A program made the position numbers and the translations under genes. 64,000 bases of DNA, taken from assembly GCA_964023275.1 (NCBI GenBank), contig OZ029914.1, positions 19,372,879 through 19,436,878 of the forward strand, given 5' to 3'. This document shows, piece by piece, positions 44,802 through 53,864 of this stretch; the stretch's first letter is position 1; every line of letters starts with the position of its first letter. Below the pieces are notes generated by a model that saw nothing but the letters and a program-made list of their open reading frames with translations, made no database searches and had not been told where the DNA came from. The stretch is from Norana najaformis. Lineage: Eukaryota; Annelida; Clitellata; Crassiclitellata; Hormogastridae.

Positions 44802-47452
44802 CATACATAAATATACATACATACATGCATACATACATACATACATACATACATACTTAGATGCTGATGAACATATAATGATATAAACGGCCATACAGAC
44901 ATACAGACAGACATACCTATAGACAAACAAATGACAGATGCTTTACCGGAGGGTGAGGTACGGAAGGTGGCTGTGAGCTCTTTGCTCCAGAGCTGTCCAG
45001 CCGGAGTGGCAGCCTGGATGCTGAGTAGGTAGAGAGTGTATGGACGAAGCGAACCAAGGACAACGTTTGGCACTTGAGAGAAGATCTCCAACCGTCCAAT
45101 CTTCAAAGTTCAGACAAAGCATTGAAAATTTATACGAAACTATTACGACGGTAATCTCGGTGGCTACAACTACAACGATAATGACGATGACGGTCTAAAA
45201 TAAGTGTATATATGTGTGTGTGTGTGTAGATATGTAAAAAGCTATACATTTATATGCAGCCTTTTATAGAACCATCAAAGCAAATCTAACTATCTTAATC
45301 ATAATCGTAGACTCGATATTTCTACAGCTCCCAACGAAAGCTCAGTCAGGGAACCAGCATTTACACAGGCGCTCCGTCAAAACAAAATCGTTATACAAGG
45401 GATCAGAAGTGGTTCCAATCCTAGATCCAAGAGTAGGCATTGAGACGCCTACAGTGGATGGTGTTTGGAATTGGAACCCAAGCCAGATAAAGTGGAGAAG
45501 AGGAATCAAGAGAGGATCTGTGTAAGAGGAATGTTTTTAGTTTTGAATGAAAGACCTGGGCAAGGGCTGAAGTGCTGGTGAGTTCGTATGATGGGTCAGA
45601 TATTTGTCGTAATTCTGGCAGGAGTTTATTCCAGAGTGGTGGGAGCTACATGATGTCATATTTCTTGAAGAACGACAACGTCGGATATAGGCTGAGGATA
45701 CTCGTACAGCTGTAGAAGGTGTTTGCCGGTTGGCAGTCGCAGTGATGAGAAGACAGGTCAGTGACCGACATTCCCATCCGCGGTCGAAAGCCTCATTCAG
45801 AGTCTTTGGCTCTTACTACGCTGAACATACAGAAGGCGTAAACTTGGTTTTAGCCCGTGGCTCCCGTACCAAGAGAGTAAAACGGACATCGTCGGTCTGA
45901 ATTTTAAGAACAGGACTTGGGAACTTGCCCTGGAAGTGGCTGAACATGCTATAGATGCCTGGAAAATCCAGCCATGCAATCAACTATTGCCTGTAGGCTA
46001 TGCAATAGAAAGTTTTTAGACAAGGTTATACGAAGTTCAACCACTCAAAACAAACTTGAAAATCTACATCTGTAATCTTTCATCAGCCGGTTGCAACTTG
46101 GACTCATATTTGTGTAATGGTAAATAAAAAATATGGACACAATGAAAATTAATGGGATTTAATTTCGCCCGCGTTTCTGTGGGGTTAAATCCGAACCCAC
46201 TAGGGGTCGATTTAATCACGGCTGGAAGTTTACCTTTGACCTGGGGTCGAGGTCGAATTCTCATCCTCCTGCAAATCTGACCCTCTATAACAAATCTTTC
46301 AACTACAAACCTAATGTGACAAAAGTGATGATGATGACGATAATGACTACGAAAAGCGACGAGTGAATGACTCAGACGGTGATAACAACGATGATTATGA
46401 GGATGGTGGCGGTGGCGATGATGTTGTTGATGATAATGATTTTGATGATGATGATGTTGATGATGATGTTTGTTGTTGATGATGATGATGATGACTATGT
46501 GAATTAGAGTGACACCATGCTTTCAATTCTCTCGAAACGTGACTTCTAATTGATTTTAGCAGAACTCAAATTATTTATTGATTCCTTCATTTATTTGTAT
46601 ACATCGTCTTGCCATTCCGAACGGTAGCGGACTTTGTAGAGGAGAGGAGCTGTGTAGCTTGGATCGACGAAAGGGGAGAACCACAGAAGATGGACATCAG
46701 GCACCGTCTCCACGATGCTCAGGTTGAACGGTGGATCCAACAGAACTATTAAATAAATGAATATATTCAGCTAGAACATCTCAGAGCCTTTGTAAGACTA
46801 TGTTATGTTACGTTCCTTTTATGCTACGTTATCTTATGTGACGTTATGTTGTGCTATTCGACAATTCAGTCCATTGTGGTATAACACTGAGATCTGGATC
46901 TATTCAGTCGCAGTCCATTCAATTGAAAGCAATCTTTGCATCGGTTTCTAGGATAACATTCAAGGTAAGTAGTCGACAAAGTCGGTGCGAAAGTCTGTAT
47001 GCAGTACGGTTGCAGAGGGAGACAAAACAAAATTGGACCTAAGAAAGTGCGTCTAAACTGTAAGAGAAAGGTTAAAATCCCAGCCAGCACGATAATTTCC
47101 GTCCTAATTTTGGGTCGCGAATCCTCAAATTGACATATATCACGAAAATTCCGCGTCGATTGAGTCATGATTAACTGCAAAACCTCAATTCCACACTACA
47201 ATAACCCCCTCTCCCCTATATATATATATGTGTGTGTGTATGCCTGCTTGTGTGGCTAAGACACGCCTGGATCTTTGTATTAAAATCTAAGATCTATGTA
47301 TTATAAATGTACTAAATAGACTAGGGAGCATGGACAGACGTAAATGTACATTTACATTTACGTCTGTCCATGCTCCCTGGTCCATTTAGTACATTTATAC
47401 GGGGCATTTGGTCGGTGGTCCATTTATTGCAGTTAGTGAAGGGGAGAGAGAG

Positions 47453-47498
<46 letters not shown>

Positions 47499-50463
47499 AG
47501 AGCAACAGTGGATTTTTCCCCAGCAAGCGAGTCGATAGATGTTCTGCTCGGAATAAGCTAATAATCACAACTATTACAACACATTGACGTTAGATTCTAC
47601 TGCTTACCCTTGTCTTCGACAATGAAGCAGAACGGATCGGATAGAACGGATTTGTTGGGTAGCACTTCGTTCGAAGCGTTAACTCGAACGCACGTCCTTC
47701 GTCCAAACAGCCATCGTAGTAGATTATAGTCGTCGTTATGATGACTGTCTTTGAGCAGCCAGCCACAGGTTTCGTTACCGGCGTTATTGCACATCTGGTG
47801 CCACTGAGAAAAGTTCCTGTATTTTACAAACTGTTGTTGTTTGAACTTGCCTTATGTCATCAGAGGTATGGCATAGGGTCAAACTGTCTTGAACTTGTAA
47901 ACGTGTGTGATCAGTGAAGTGTGATCGAACGAAAGAGGCGTAGAGTGAGAAGAAGGAGTAAGAGTCGGGGATTAGACATTGCAAAAACGAGAACAGAGGA
48001 TTAAAGTTATAGCTGTAACTATGAACTGATGAGATTTAGATTGCAAAGTTGGAAATAAAGTTGTTTTAATAAAGAGTAAGACATGGTTTTGGACTCGTCT
48101 TAGCTCTGTACACATCGAGTAACTGAACTATACAAGCACTAATTCGATCGATTGTGTAAGTGTAATCGATAAGTGTAATTAATATAGCGTCGCTTCAAGA
48201 GCACTAATCAGATACGCTTAGTAGAGTAGATCGGTCAGTCAACCGTGAATATCTGCCATAGTTAAGATGTTAAGAAGCCGATATCAATTGCTGGTCGTGT
48301 TTGTAACGTAGGCCGAGGTAGTGATGGTCGAGGTGGCATGTTAAGCGATTGCTTGCGGCGGCGGTTGGGTTGATGAGGCTGGCTGTCGCTCAGTAGGCAA
48401 CTAGCAACAAATCAATCTAGGATTGGCTGACCAAGCACTGTGGCTTGCCGATCGATTCATTTTCCATCAATACTGGTGCTGTTTTATTACATAATGACGC
48501 TAGAAAAGTTATTTATGCAATCTTAGATTCCTCGCCGAAATATGCGCTGTATAGTTTTTCTGCTGTGAGAGGCATTGATTGATAGAGATGATGTCAGAGT
48601 AACATTTATCTTCAGAGGCAGGTCACAGGCGAGTTTGTTAACTAATCCTCAGTGAGGAAATCTGAATTCAGCTTCTCACTCGTGTGACTGAAGAGAGAGC
48701 GACTGATGAAGAAATCTCGGGTTCCTGAAGTAACCATGTTTTAACTGCTTCCCTTGCGAGGGACGCCACCAACATTGTGCCCGATTCCAGTTGTAAATTA
48801 CGCAGCTGCGGACCACCGGCTTAAGAGGCCGTCCTTCAAATATCAAACAATACGATGTAGGCCTACTTATTTGGTTTCCTATACTTGCACGGCAGTTACT
48901 AGTTAAAGACATGCAATAATCGATGGCGCTTGACAAATGTGCATTCATTCGTGGAATTCTGAGCAAAAGTGGTTAATGAGCAAGGCCTCTGCGGAGCAGT
49001 AATCAGTAGCCATGACTACACTTAGCCTATACCAATCTCTCTTATGTCTCTCTGTGTGTCTCTGCCTCGCTATGCCTCTCTCTGTCTCTGTGTCTGTCTC
49101 TATCTTTCTCTATGATGCCAAACTCAGCTGGGCGAAGCCGTGTCAACGACGCGACGATAAACTTTTCTGTCCTGAGCCTTCTTCCAAGCTGTGTGCTCTA
49201 GGCCGTATGGCCCCAGGTCGGCCGTGTGGTTTTACTTCAACCTTCTTGAATCCATACCAGTCGGTAGTCTAAAATTCTAGCCTAAAACTATTATTAACGA
49301 TCGCCAAAGCCGCAGCACTGGAACTTCACCAGATGTTACCTGCAATTCAACTCTGTTTGTGAAGAAGGACGATGTCTCTGTATTGCGGTGGAGACTATGG
49401 ATTTAATCGATGAATTAGGATGAATTAGGTCTGCAAATCATACGAAACTGGTAAGCAACACACGTATAGGTGACCTAGTACGGCAAGATAAGGTAAGGCT
49501 AGGCTAGATAGCCAATCGTCCATTTATATACTGCATGTCCCATCAACAACAATCCTCAGAGCTTTCTTCTTGAGATTAAAGGATTAAAGGACAGACAGTT
49601 AAGAAGAGTAATCTGAAAACAGAACAACCCAATGCTTCTCATAAAATTACAAATGATGCAACTTACTGAGAACATAAGAACTCCAGCTTCTGACAAATGA
49701 ATTGTTGTCACATAGGCTTCGATTATTTCCCTTGTGAATCGATACAAGACAGGCAAAGGCGCCACTTTCTTTGCGCGTTACATTCGTCAGACGCAGTTGT
49801 GCAGTATTTTGGCTCAGTACGAATACGTTGTTCCGTACTGTAAATGTGGTTTTCTTGCGCTTAAACTTAATGTCAGCGACGTTGAAGCAACCGACTGCAG
49901 TCGACGGCAAAGTGCAGTTGAGAATAAGAGTCTCTCCTTCTTCGATGTAAATGCTGCCAGCATGGTCTATGGACCTAATATTCGCTGACAAACACAAAGC
50001 TCAGTCATCAGTCAACAACTGAATAGGCATACGTTAGTAAATTCATTGATTTTTACCCGAGTTAGAGGTGATCCCTTAGGACTAAAAATGTCCGTAGAAA
50101 CTAATAAAATTGCCTTAATAACTGAATATTTGATTAGTCATTAATTTAAGGTAACAAGCTAGGCCTACACAATGTAATGGCGACATGAAAGGAATGCAGA
50201 TTGAAACAATGATTTAAGCACAAACTCCAGATGGACCTATAAACGGACGAAAACACAGATGCAATGAGCAACATAGATGCATACAGAAAGGCATACAGAC
50301 AGTCAAATAAAGCGACTGAAAGACAGATGAGCGAAAGAGAGACTGAGAGACTGAATAGCAAATTCCTGTTTGGCTTACTGTTTGCTAAGAGACCAGAGGC
50401 ATAACTCGGAGACAGAGTGATGAACACAGCGCATATCAAGAGTAGAATAGTCCGAGTTGTCAT
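32763..50463 (-). CDS. gp130-like class I cytokine receptor (17 exons)
   Basis: This is a single-pass receptor of the gp130/LIFR/G-CSFR group, which signals through JAK and STAT proteins. Exons: 50379-50463, 49667-49984, 48680-48833, 47608-47816, 46603-46745, 44947-45100, 43785-43873, 43277-about 43560, 42521-42654, 41798-41957, 40931-41092, 40036-40209, 39325-39418, 38136-38178, 36581-36937, 35074-35370 and 32763-34679. Splice phases agree at every junction, except that the acceptor of exon 8 is unresolved. The product is about 1590 residues: signal peptide, Ig domain, two-domain cytokine-binding module, three more fibronectin III domains, one membrane helix and a tail of about 870 residues. 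Phases 1-2-1-0-1 across the cytokine module match the pattern I know for vertebrate class I receptors. The order Ig plus five fibronectin III domains is that of gp130. No kinase domain is present, as expected. Confidence 0.88.
32778..34046 (-). repeat. 3 x 423-bp coding tandem repeat in the receptor tail
   Basis: Unit boundaries (ILPPCRQCETS start) fall at 34046, 33623 and 33200, exactly 423 bp apart, and the array spans 1269 bp. Units differ at only about three to five residues each (for instance PTDHK versus PTDRK and FEENE versus FGENE). The unit length is a multiple of three, so the frame is kept. Confidence 0.95.
35074..35370 (-). CDS. Receptor exon 16: cytoplasmic segment
   Basis: 99 codons, phase 0 at both ends, low complexity and rich in S, D and N. 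It contains SSSYVGGHAEH, ISSYELEQ and EFYHDLSG, three further tyrosines. The CCCTCAG acceptor keeps phase 0; the donor is GTAAGG. Confidence 0.72.
36581..36937 (-). CDS. Receptor exon 15: cytoplasmic juxtamembrane region
   Basis: 119 codons, phase 0 at both ends. It starts with GTEPARHDNQMIPFEGANVH and has an acidic EKKEFEEEFEDKP segment. Y in VIGPYTAVIE is the first cytoplasmic tyrosine. No catalytic domain. Confidence 0.75.
36965..37220. repeat. GTAT/ATGT-rich simple repeat with about 75-bp higher-order units
   Basis: GTATGTATGTTCTGATGTG and TGCAATGTACACATGTAATG recur twice in the same order, in intron 14 of the receptor, directly before the exon 15 acceptor. Confidence 0.75.
37590..37655. 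repeat. TC-rich and (CAGA)n simple repeat
   Basis: TCTCTCTG/TCTC runs followed by CAGACAGACAGACAGACAG. Intron 14 of the receptor. Confidence 0.8.
37859..37935. repeat. (AT)n microsatellite
   Basis: About 77 bp of perfect AT dinucleotide in receptor intron 14. Confidence 0.95.
38136..38178 (-). CDS. Receptor exon 14: 43-bp micro-exon with box 1-like segment
   Basis: Encodes MECCKKIIIKPPP directly after the membrane helix. Together with the next exon (GTEPA) it places a hydrophobic stretch before prolines 20-25 residues inside the membrane, where class I receptors have the JAK-binding box 1. The tryptophan of vertebrate box 1 is missing. CTTGCAG acceptor and GTAAGT donor are both strong. Confidence 0.75.
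38450..38830 (+). mobile_element. Decayed LINE reverse transcriptase fragment
   Basis: The plus strand reads VDILYRDF, KASDKIQHQRLLEKIVKG and FEWIRNWLRGKKQRALL, matching the common RT block YLDFQKAFDKVPHQRLL with several changes and stops. It is a CR1/Jockey-type RT of a third family, in receptor intron 13 on the opposite strand. Confidence 0.7.
38882..39127 (+). mobile_element. LINE 3' fragment, GATTAC-tail subfamily
   Basis: GCTGCCTCCCCATTTCTCTC, GACTTGACGCAGCGCTCGTG, AATAAGCTG and TTTCGAGTTTACGATTACGA; near-identical to 57165-57382 and a subfamily of the other stubs. Confidence 0.7.
39325..39418 (-). CDS. Receptor exon 13: transmembrane helix
   Basis: The 31 residues begin VLAPGVVGGIVVCVIV and continue with SVAGLILLLVLLIKCG. 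About 24 hydrophobic residues precede the lysine, so this is one membrane span with the tail inside. CTAG acceptor in phase 1, GTAAGT donor in phase 2. Confidence 0.88.
39466..39685. repeat. (TTA)n / (TTATTG)n simple repeats
   Basis: TTATTATTATTATTATTATT at about 39495-39520 and TTATTATTGTTATTATTA-type units at 39595-39680. Receptor intron 12, next to the membrane exon. Confidence 0.85.
40036..41092 (-). CDS. Receptor exons 11-12: membrane-proximal fibronectin III domain 5
   Basis: Exon 11 (40931-41092) reads LDPPRITEV, RLLVTWIPSQC and SYLLFYCRYENDNC; exon 12 (40036-40209) reads LQHEVAGLEENSKYQIWIES. The internal intron is phase 1. The join to the membrane exon uses the GTGACC donor; the stalk contains RSRSSSREMARTNAAQEARG and is basic and low in hydrophobic residues. 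Confidence 0.8.
40289..40415. repeat. 26-bp minisatellite, about five units
   Basis: CAGCTGTTAA starts at 40291, 40317, 40343, 40369 and 40395, an exact 26-bp period. Each unit has CAGCTG and most have GTTAAC. It lies in intron 11 about 80 bp upstream (minus strand) of receptor exon 12. Confidence 0.85.
40726..40912 (+). mobile_element. LINE 3' fragment, ATTACA-tail family
   Basis: GAAGCTTTGCCTACGTTGGT and CCCACTTGCTGGAATCGTCT translate to the FAYVGPTCWNRLP block of an RT C-terminus. The 3' UTR ends AGGCGCTTTATAAATCTCAA and ACAATTACAATT. A second copy is at 54765-54958. Confidence 0.75.
41389..41650. repeat. Minisatellite of alternating 48- and 44-bp units
   Basis: GTAATACTGATATTATGG starts at 41389, 41437, 41481, 41529 and 41573, with a variant (GCAATACTGATATCATGG) at 41621; spacings are 48, 44, 48, 44, 48. 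It lies in receptor intron 10. Confidence 0.9.
41798..42654 (-). CDS. Receptor exons 9-10: fibronectin III domain 4
   Basis: Exon 9 (42521-42654) reads KVTVQWNRS and VVLYWCQRHSDADHLCQ; exon 10 (41798-41957) reads DEVEWSDPPPTDGKF and RCHSYRIGLAVNSKKGRTNG. The spacing W, then W-C, then C, then W, then C-Y follows the gp130 domain that contains EWC...C..W...C-Y-L. This is the strongest sign of gp130-subfamily identity rather than a generic fibronectin III protein. Confidence 0.85.
42240..42320. repeat. CAT/ATC-rich simple repeat
   Basis: ATCATCATC and ACCACCACC runs flank the end of receptor intron 9; they create spurious open frames next to exon 9. Confidence 0.7.
42950..43105. repeat. (GTAT)n/(GTAC)n microsatellite
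   Basis: Tandem GTATGTATGTATGTAT with GTACGTACGTAC edges, in receptor intron 8. Confidence 0.9.
43277..43873 (-). CDS. Receptor exons 7-8: fibronectin III domain 3, split by a (GACT)n array
   Basis: Exon 7 (43785-43873) encodes PKVSVSGFF and NVTIYWK. Exon 8 encodes IDMFIVETAG, FSYDVQINSM and VVKVFAKNDLGFSSQP, the rest of a fibronectin III fold, and ends at a GTCAGT donor in phase 1. The donor of exon 7 (GTCAGC) is weak. The tetranucleotide array at 43604-43748 lies between them, and the acceptor of exon 8 is uncertain, somewhere in 43550-43620. Confidence 0.7.
43604..43748. repeat. (GACT)n microsatellite between receptor exons 7 and 8
   Basis: About 145 bp of GACTGACT with two AAGTGAGAGACT interruptions. 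It sits inside fibronectin III domain 3 of the receptor gene. Confidence 0.95.
43911..44042. repeat. (CAC)n microsatellite
   Basis: About 44 perfect CAC triplets in receptor intron 6; the long poly-His, poly-Thr and poly-Val frames through it are spurious. Confidence 0.95.
44651..44862. repeat. (ATAC)n microsatellite
   Basis: ACATACATACATACATAC with variant TAGATAC and TATATAC units, in receptor intron 6. Confidence 0.93.
44947..46745 (-). CDS. Receptor exons 5-6: cytokine-binding domain 2
   Basis: Exon 5 (46603-46745) reads LDPPFNLSIVE, HLLWFSP and YKVRYRSEWQDD, matching the PPHNLSV, LTW and YNIQYR blocks of gp130. Exon 6 (44947-45100) reads LEIFSQVPNVVLGSLRPYTL and AGQLWSKEL. The WSxWS box of the family is reduced to a single WS here. 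The phase 0 intron falls after the C' strand, as in vertebrates. Confidence 0.85.
45292..45760 (-). mobile_element. LINE 3' fragment, GATTAC-tail family
   Basis: The minus strand has the RT C-terminal remnant, GATTTTGTTTTGACGGAGCG, GGGAGCTGTAGAAATATCGA and an ACGATTATGATTA tail. It lies in receptor intron 5 in gene orientation. Confidence 0.7.
46320..46500. repeat. GAT-rich simple repeat
   Basis: GATGATGATGATGATG and GATGACGATAATGAC runs, in receptor intron 5. Confidence 0.75.
47303..47398. repeat. 96-bp near-perfect palindrome
   Basis: Left arm ends GGAGCATGGACAGACGTAAA at the centre and the right arm repeats it in reverse complement (TTTACGTCTGTCCATGCTCC). The arms are 48 bp with about three mismatches and almost no spacer. 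It lies in receptor intron 4. Confidence 0.93.
47443..47494. repeat. (GA)n microsatellite
   Basis: About 50 bp of GAGAGAGA with one GAGC break, in receptor intron 4. Confidence 0.9.
47608..48833 (-). CDS. Receptor exons 3-4: cytokine-binding domain 1
   Basis: Exon 3 (48680-48833) gives PVVRSCVIYNWNRAQCWWRP, the C-x9-C-x-W signature of class I cytokine receptor domain 1. Exon 4 (47608-47816) supplies the second cysteine pair (WHQMC and NETCGW), then RTCVRVNASNEV and DPFCFIVED, like the gp130 stretch that ends the same domain. The internal intron is phase 2. Sequons NFS, NET, NAS and NKS are present. Confidence 0.85.
48150..48235 (-). mobile_element. LINE 3' terminal fragment
   Basis: The minus strand reads GTGCTCTTGAAGCGACGCTA, then TTAATTACACTTATCGATTACAC, related to the 3' ends at 25262 and 31375. 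Receptor intron 3. Confidence 0.4.
49667..49984 (-). CDS. Receptor exon 2: N-terminal Ig domain
   Basis: 106 codons, phase 1 to phase 1. The B-strand cysteine lies in EGETLILNC, and the F-strand cysteine in TRKESGAFACLVS with the usual L-x-x-x-E-S-G-x-x-x-C layout. gp130 and LIFR have an Ig-like domain at the same place. Sequons NCT, NVT, NRS and NNS suggest glycosylation. Confidence 0.85.
50379..50463 (-). CDS. Receptor exon 1: start and signal peptide
   Basis: ATG at 50463 begins MTTRTILLLICAVFITLS, a basic N terminus followed by a hydrophobic core, with likely cleavage after the PSYAS region. The exon ends in phase 1 before a GTAAGC donor. No upstream 5' UTR exon is evident. Confidence 0.82.
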
Positions 50464-50870
50464 ATTATCGCCCAGTCTATACCCAGAAAAATAGCATCAT
50501 AATAGAACTTCATGAAAAATAAAGTATGACACAGAAATTTATGCGATGTTTTCCAAATATGCAGAATTAGGTAGCATTTAAAATCTGATTTAAATCTGAT
50601 TTTAAAACAGTGCAACAAGTAAAATGCTACAAGTTTAAACAAGACTGGAGCCCTATTTCGACTTAACAGCTGAATAGGTTTACGTCAGTAAACTGATTAG
50701 TTAATTTTTACCCGAGTTAGACCTACATTACATTGCAGTAAAGCAGTAAGCACTACGAGAAGACTGTTAGCTAAGACAAGAGATAGCTTCTTATGATGGG
50801 TACCGAGAAGAAGAAAAGAGAGCTGCTTATGGTGGGTACTGATTACATAAGTCGGGGTTTTCTCGTCTTC
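50464..50870. other. Upstream flank of the receptor gene
   Basis: Expected to hold the receptor promoter or 5' UTR (minus strand). I see no TATA box or conserved exon. Confidence 0.3.
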
Positions 50871-51150
50871 TCCTTCTCGGGAGGGGGAGATACTCTAGAA
50901 GAGCATAGCCGTGATGATGCGACGCCACGCCTTCCTGTCCTAGGCCTTGATCCATGCAGTACTGAGCCCAAAACCAAAACATTCGAGGTCCTTTTCCACT
51001 ACTCTGGTCCACGTAGTTCTTCGTCTACCACGTGGTCTCTTCCGGTCCCTGAGGGCTTCATTCATTGCTGCCCGTAGATCCCTTCTGTGGCCCTCATCCG
51101 GTGGAGCTCGCGCGGCATGGCCAAAGAATCGAACCCTGCATTCTGACGTT
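50870..51150 (-). mobile_element. LINE 3' coding fragment (GRRRTTW-type C-terminus)
   Basis: The minus strand reads IKALRDRKRPRGRRRTTWTR and VVEKDLECFGFG, then DRKAWRRII. The R-G-R-x-x-T-W...D-L...A-x-D-R-x-x-W-R layout is the common C-terminal end of several LINE clades (RTE, Nimb, L1-like). Upstream RT is missing. Confidence 0.65.
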
Positions 51151-51199
51151 CTTCTACCTGGCGCTACATAAGCGTCACATTACATTACAGAATATTAGA

Positions 51200-53270
51200 A
51201 TTAAACGTCTTATCTTTCCTCAGTGAGTGAGTAAGTTGTGCATATCGAGAAAACATAATGAGTCGGTGTTTGTATGAACGGGTGATTGAAAGGAACATTT
51301 GAAACCTTCGAAGCGGAAACTTATTCAAAATAATCGGGTATTTGTTTTTTTGGACAGACAGAGGAGTCGATCAACTAAATTTCAGACAATTTCAGAACTG
51401 CAGACAATTTCAGACAATTTCAGACAATTGCAGACAATTGTAGATGAGCTTAAACGAAAAGGTTCACGCAAGAAAAAATGTTCAATTTGTGTCACAGTTT
51501 TCTTTCTAACGTCGTATTTCGCTCAATATTAGGTTCAAGTTCACGAACTGTCAAGGAAGAACTTGGTCTACGTAACACCAAAAGCTGATGGATGTTTACG
51601 GAGGGAATTTACTTGCCAAAAGGTCAATGCTTTTCCTTCATACCTCTTGACCTCGCACTCAACATTGTTTCTCTTTCTTTCTAATCATTCAATAACTATA
51701 ATTATTGTTGACGACAATTATCAATGTTGATTATACCGTAATTATGCTTTCACTGTACGCCAAGCTTATACGTTTAGTTTGCTATTTAATTTAAGACAAA
51801 TTCAAACAATGGTATAGCGTATATTGTTTCCTACTAAACCTAAAGGATAGGCCTAATTTAGGTAGGGTAAACAATTTTTACTAAACATGCATTTTTTATG
51901 CGTGGTCTCAATCCATAGTCCTTCTTTACTTAAGCCTGACTGTAAACCTAAAAGGTAACTTAGGTAGGGTAAAATATACACTTTTTATGCGTGATTACTA
52001 CCCACAGTCCTTTAATATACAACTTACTGACGAAGTAGAACATGCAATACTGACTAGACATGCAAGCAATCCACTTTTTGGGCCAGTAGATGGACCAAAT
52101 TATGTCACCGACGGTAAACTGTTATGGCTCCACTGTGGACCCTACGAACGTAGATGTCTACTTCTCCACGACAAACTGAAATAATCCAATCTAATCTAAT
52201 CTATTTAAACTATTCTAATCTAGTACACTAACACAAAATATGATACGCTAATAAACCATACAATGGCTTGTCATACTGTCACACACAAATCAATACAATA
52301 GATTTCAACAGAATACACTGCGAGGCAACACAAAACAATAAAATACGAAATCGTACAATGCCATACATTTTAAAGCTTCTTTATGCCACAGTAATAAATC
52401 AAGAAGTGAACGCTCTATCATGGACGCTAATTACAATCAGCCGGAAACCGGATTTCCTTGGATACAGACCTACATATATGGGAGTCACATTGGCACAAAA
52501 ACCTTACATCCTTGCGTCTCTGCGTTTTATAAAATTGACGACCCATTTAACTTATAAGCAACGGTTGTCCGGTTGTTGCGTTGTTGTCGTGTGTGCGCTT
52601 CAGTCGACAGATCCTCCCACTTCCAGAAAGAGACTTGTGATAAATAATTACCTTATCTGACTCTGTGAAGGATGAACAGTAGCAGGAAGACAGAATCACG
52701 ACGTGCGGAGGATGTTTGGAGAGAACTGGAAGAACAATAAGACTGCCACAAATGGCTTCTGATGTGCTAGGCTGGTGACTGACTCCGATGTCTCGTGACA
52801 GACCAATAAATACCGTAGAACACGCGAGACAGGCTTATATGTTTGTGTGAACTGCTGTTTACCCAACGTCGGCCTTGCAAGCGACGCGTAAAGCTCTTAT
52901 GTTCTAAAACCAAGCGAACATAGCATACGAATAGTCGATTTCCCTGCTGTATGGTTGCCAACAAGGGCAATCGCCGAGGGCTTAAGTAAGCAGATAGACA
53001 GTTTCAGTATGTGGTGCCTTAGGAAGATCCTGCGAATATTCTATCGGAGTCAACTAATCTAATCCGGAAACTTCTATAGCGCCGTTATCGTAACGCACAA
53101 GGCATCAGTTGATGATCGTTTCTAAGCAAAATCGCATTCCAGCATCGCAATCCATTGGACCGAGCCATTCAGTTAAGATCCCTTAGGCCCAAGAGACCCT
53201 GTAAGCAACTGGGAGATTTGAAAAAGAAAGACAACCATTGGAGTCTCTGGACGGACTAATGAACTGACCT
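51200..53270. other. Non-coding stretch, no gene seen
   Basis: Contains a short array of TTTCAGACAAT (11-bp period, about 51383-51445) and otherwise unremarkable A/T-rich DNA. Reading frames of up to 130 codons lack known motifs and splice context. Confidence 0.45.
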
Positions 53271-53274
53271 TCTT

Positions 53275-53360
53275 GATAGTGACCTGATTGTGGCTTGGCT
53301 TTGTTACGCCATCGGTTGATGCCTTGTGCATTAGACACCGGCGCAATAGAAGTTACTAAT
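53275..53360 (+). mobile_element. 3' UTR relic of the 2A-type LINE
   Basis: GACCTGATTGTGGCTTGGCT, CCATCGGTTGATGCCTTGTG, CATTAGACAC and GAAGTTACTAATT match the 3' UTR of the copy at 4892-7354. An extra fragment with CACAAGGCATCAGTTGATG lies at about 53096. Confidence 0.7.
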
Positions 53361-53629
53361 TACAATTGCAGTTCTAGAGGAGCGGAAGAAAGGATGACCA
53401 CCAGCGATCCTCGTGGGCGAGAAGAAACAAGCCACCAAGCGAGTGGAGAAGGCCTCTTGATAGACCGAAAATCACCACGCGGTCTAGGGTCTTAGAGAAG
53501 ACTTTCACTAGAGTATTCTAAGTGCAATATAGCTTGCAGGAAAGCAAAGTACAGAACGGCGTGGTGTCGCATCTTTGAATAAGCTCGGACGAGTACGCCA
53601 ACTGAAGAAGAAAGATGGAGACGGAGAAG

Positions 53630-53780
53630 AAGATGAAGAAGAGGAGGAGGAGGAGGAGGAGGAGGAGGAGGAGGAAGAGGAAGAGGCAGAGGCAGAGGAA
53701 GAGAAAGAAGAAAGAAGAAAAAGAAGAAACAGAAGAAGAGAAGAAGAAAAAGAGAAAGAGGAAGAGGAAAAATAAAAGGA
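53630..53780. repeat. GGA/GAA purine-rich tract
   Basis: About 140 bp of almost pure purine on the plus strand. The Glu/Arg-rich open frames through it are spurious. Confidence 0.85.
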
Positions 53781-53864
53781 AGAGAAAGCCGTATTCTATC
53801 AAATAACAGTACTGCCTGTAACACGAGTAACAATATTATTACATGGCAGTAAAAATCCACAGAA

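Noticed and set aside
44546-44930. Frames rich in Tyr/Ile/His and Cys/Met/Tyr/Val (also at 36904-37327, 42849-43147, 55288-55815 and 56802-57086)
   Set aside because: Products of ATAC/GTAT microsatellites; composition is fully explained by the repeat.
52268-52660. 130-codon plus-strand frame
   Set aside because: No known motif, A/T-biased codons, and no splice partners found.
53492-53860. Glu/Arg-rich and Leu/Phe-rich frames of 60-120 codons
   Set aside because: Both are readings of a purine tract; no start context or neighbouring exon supports them.
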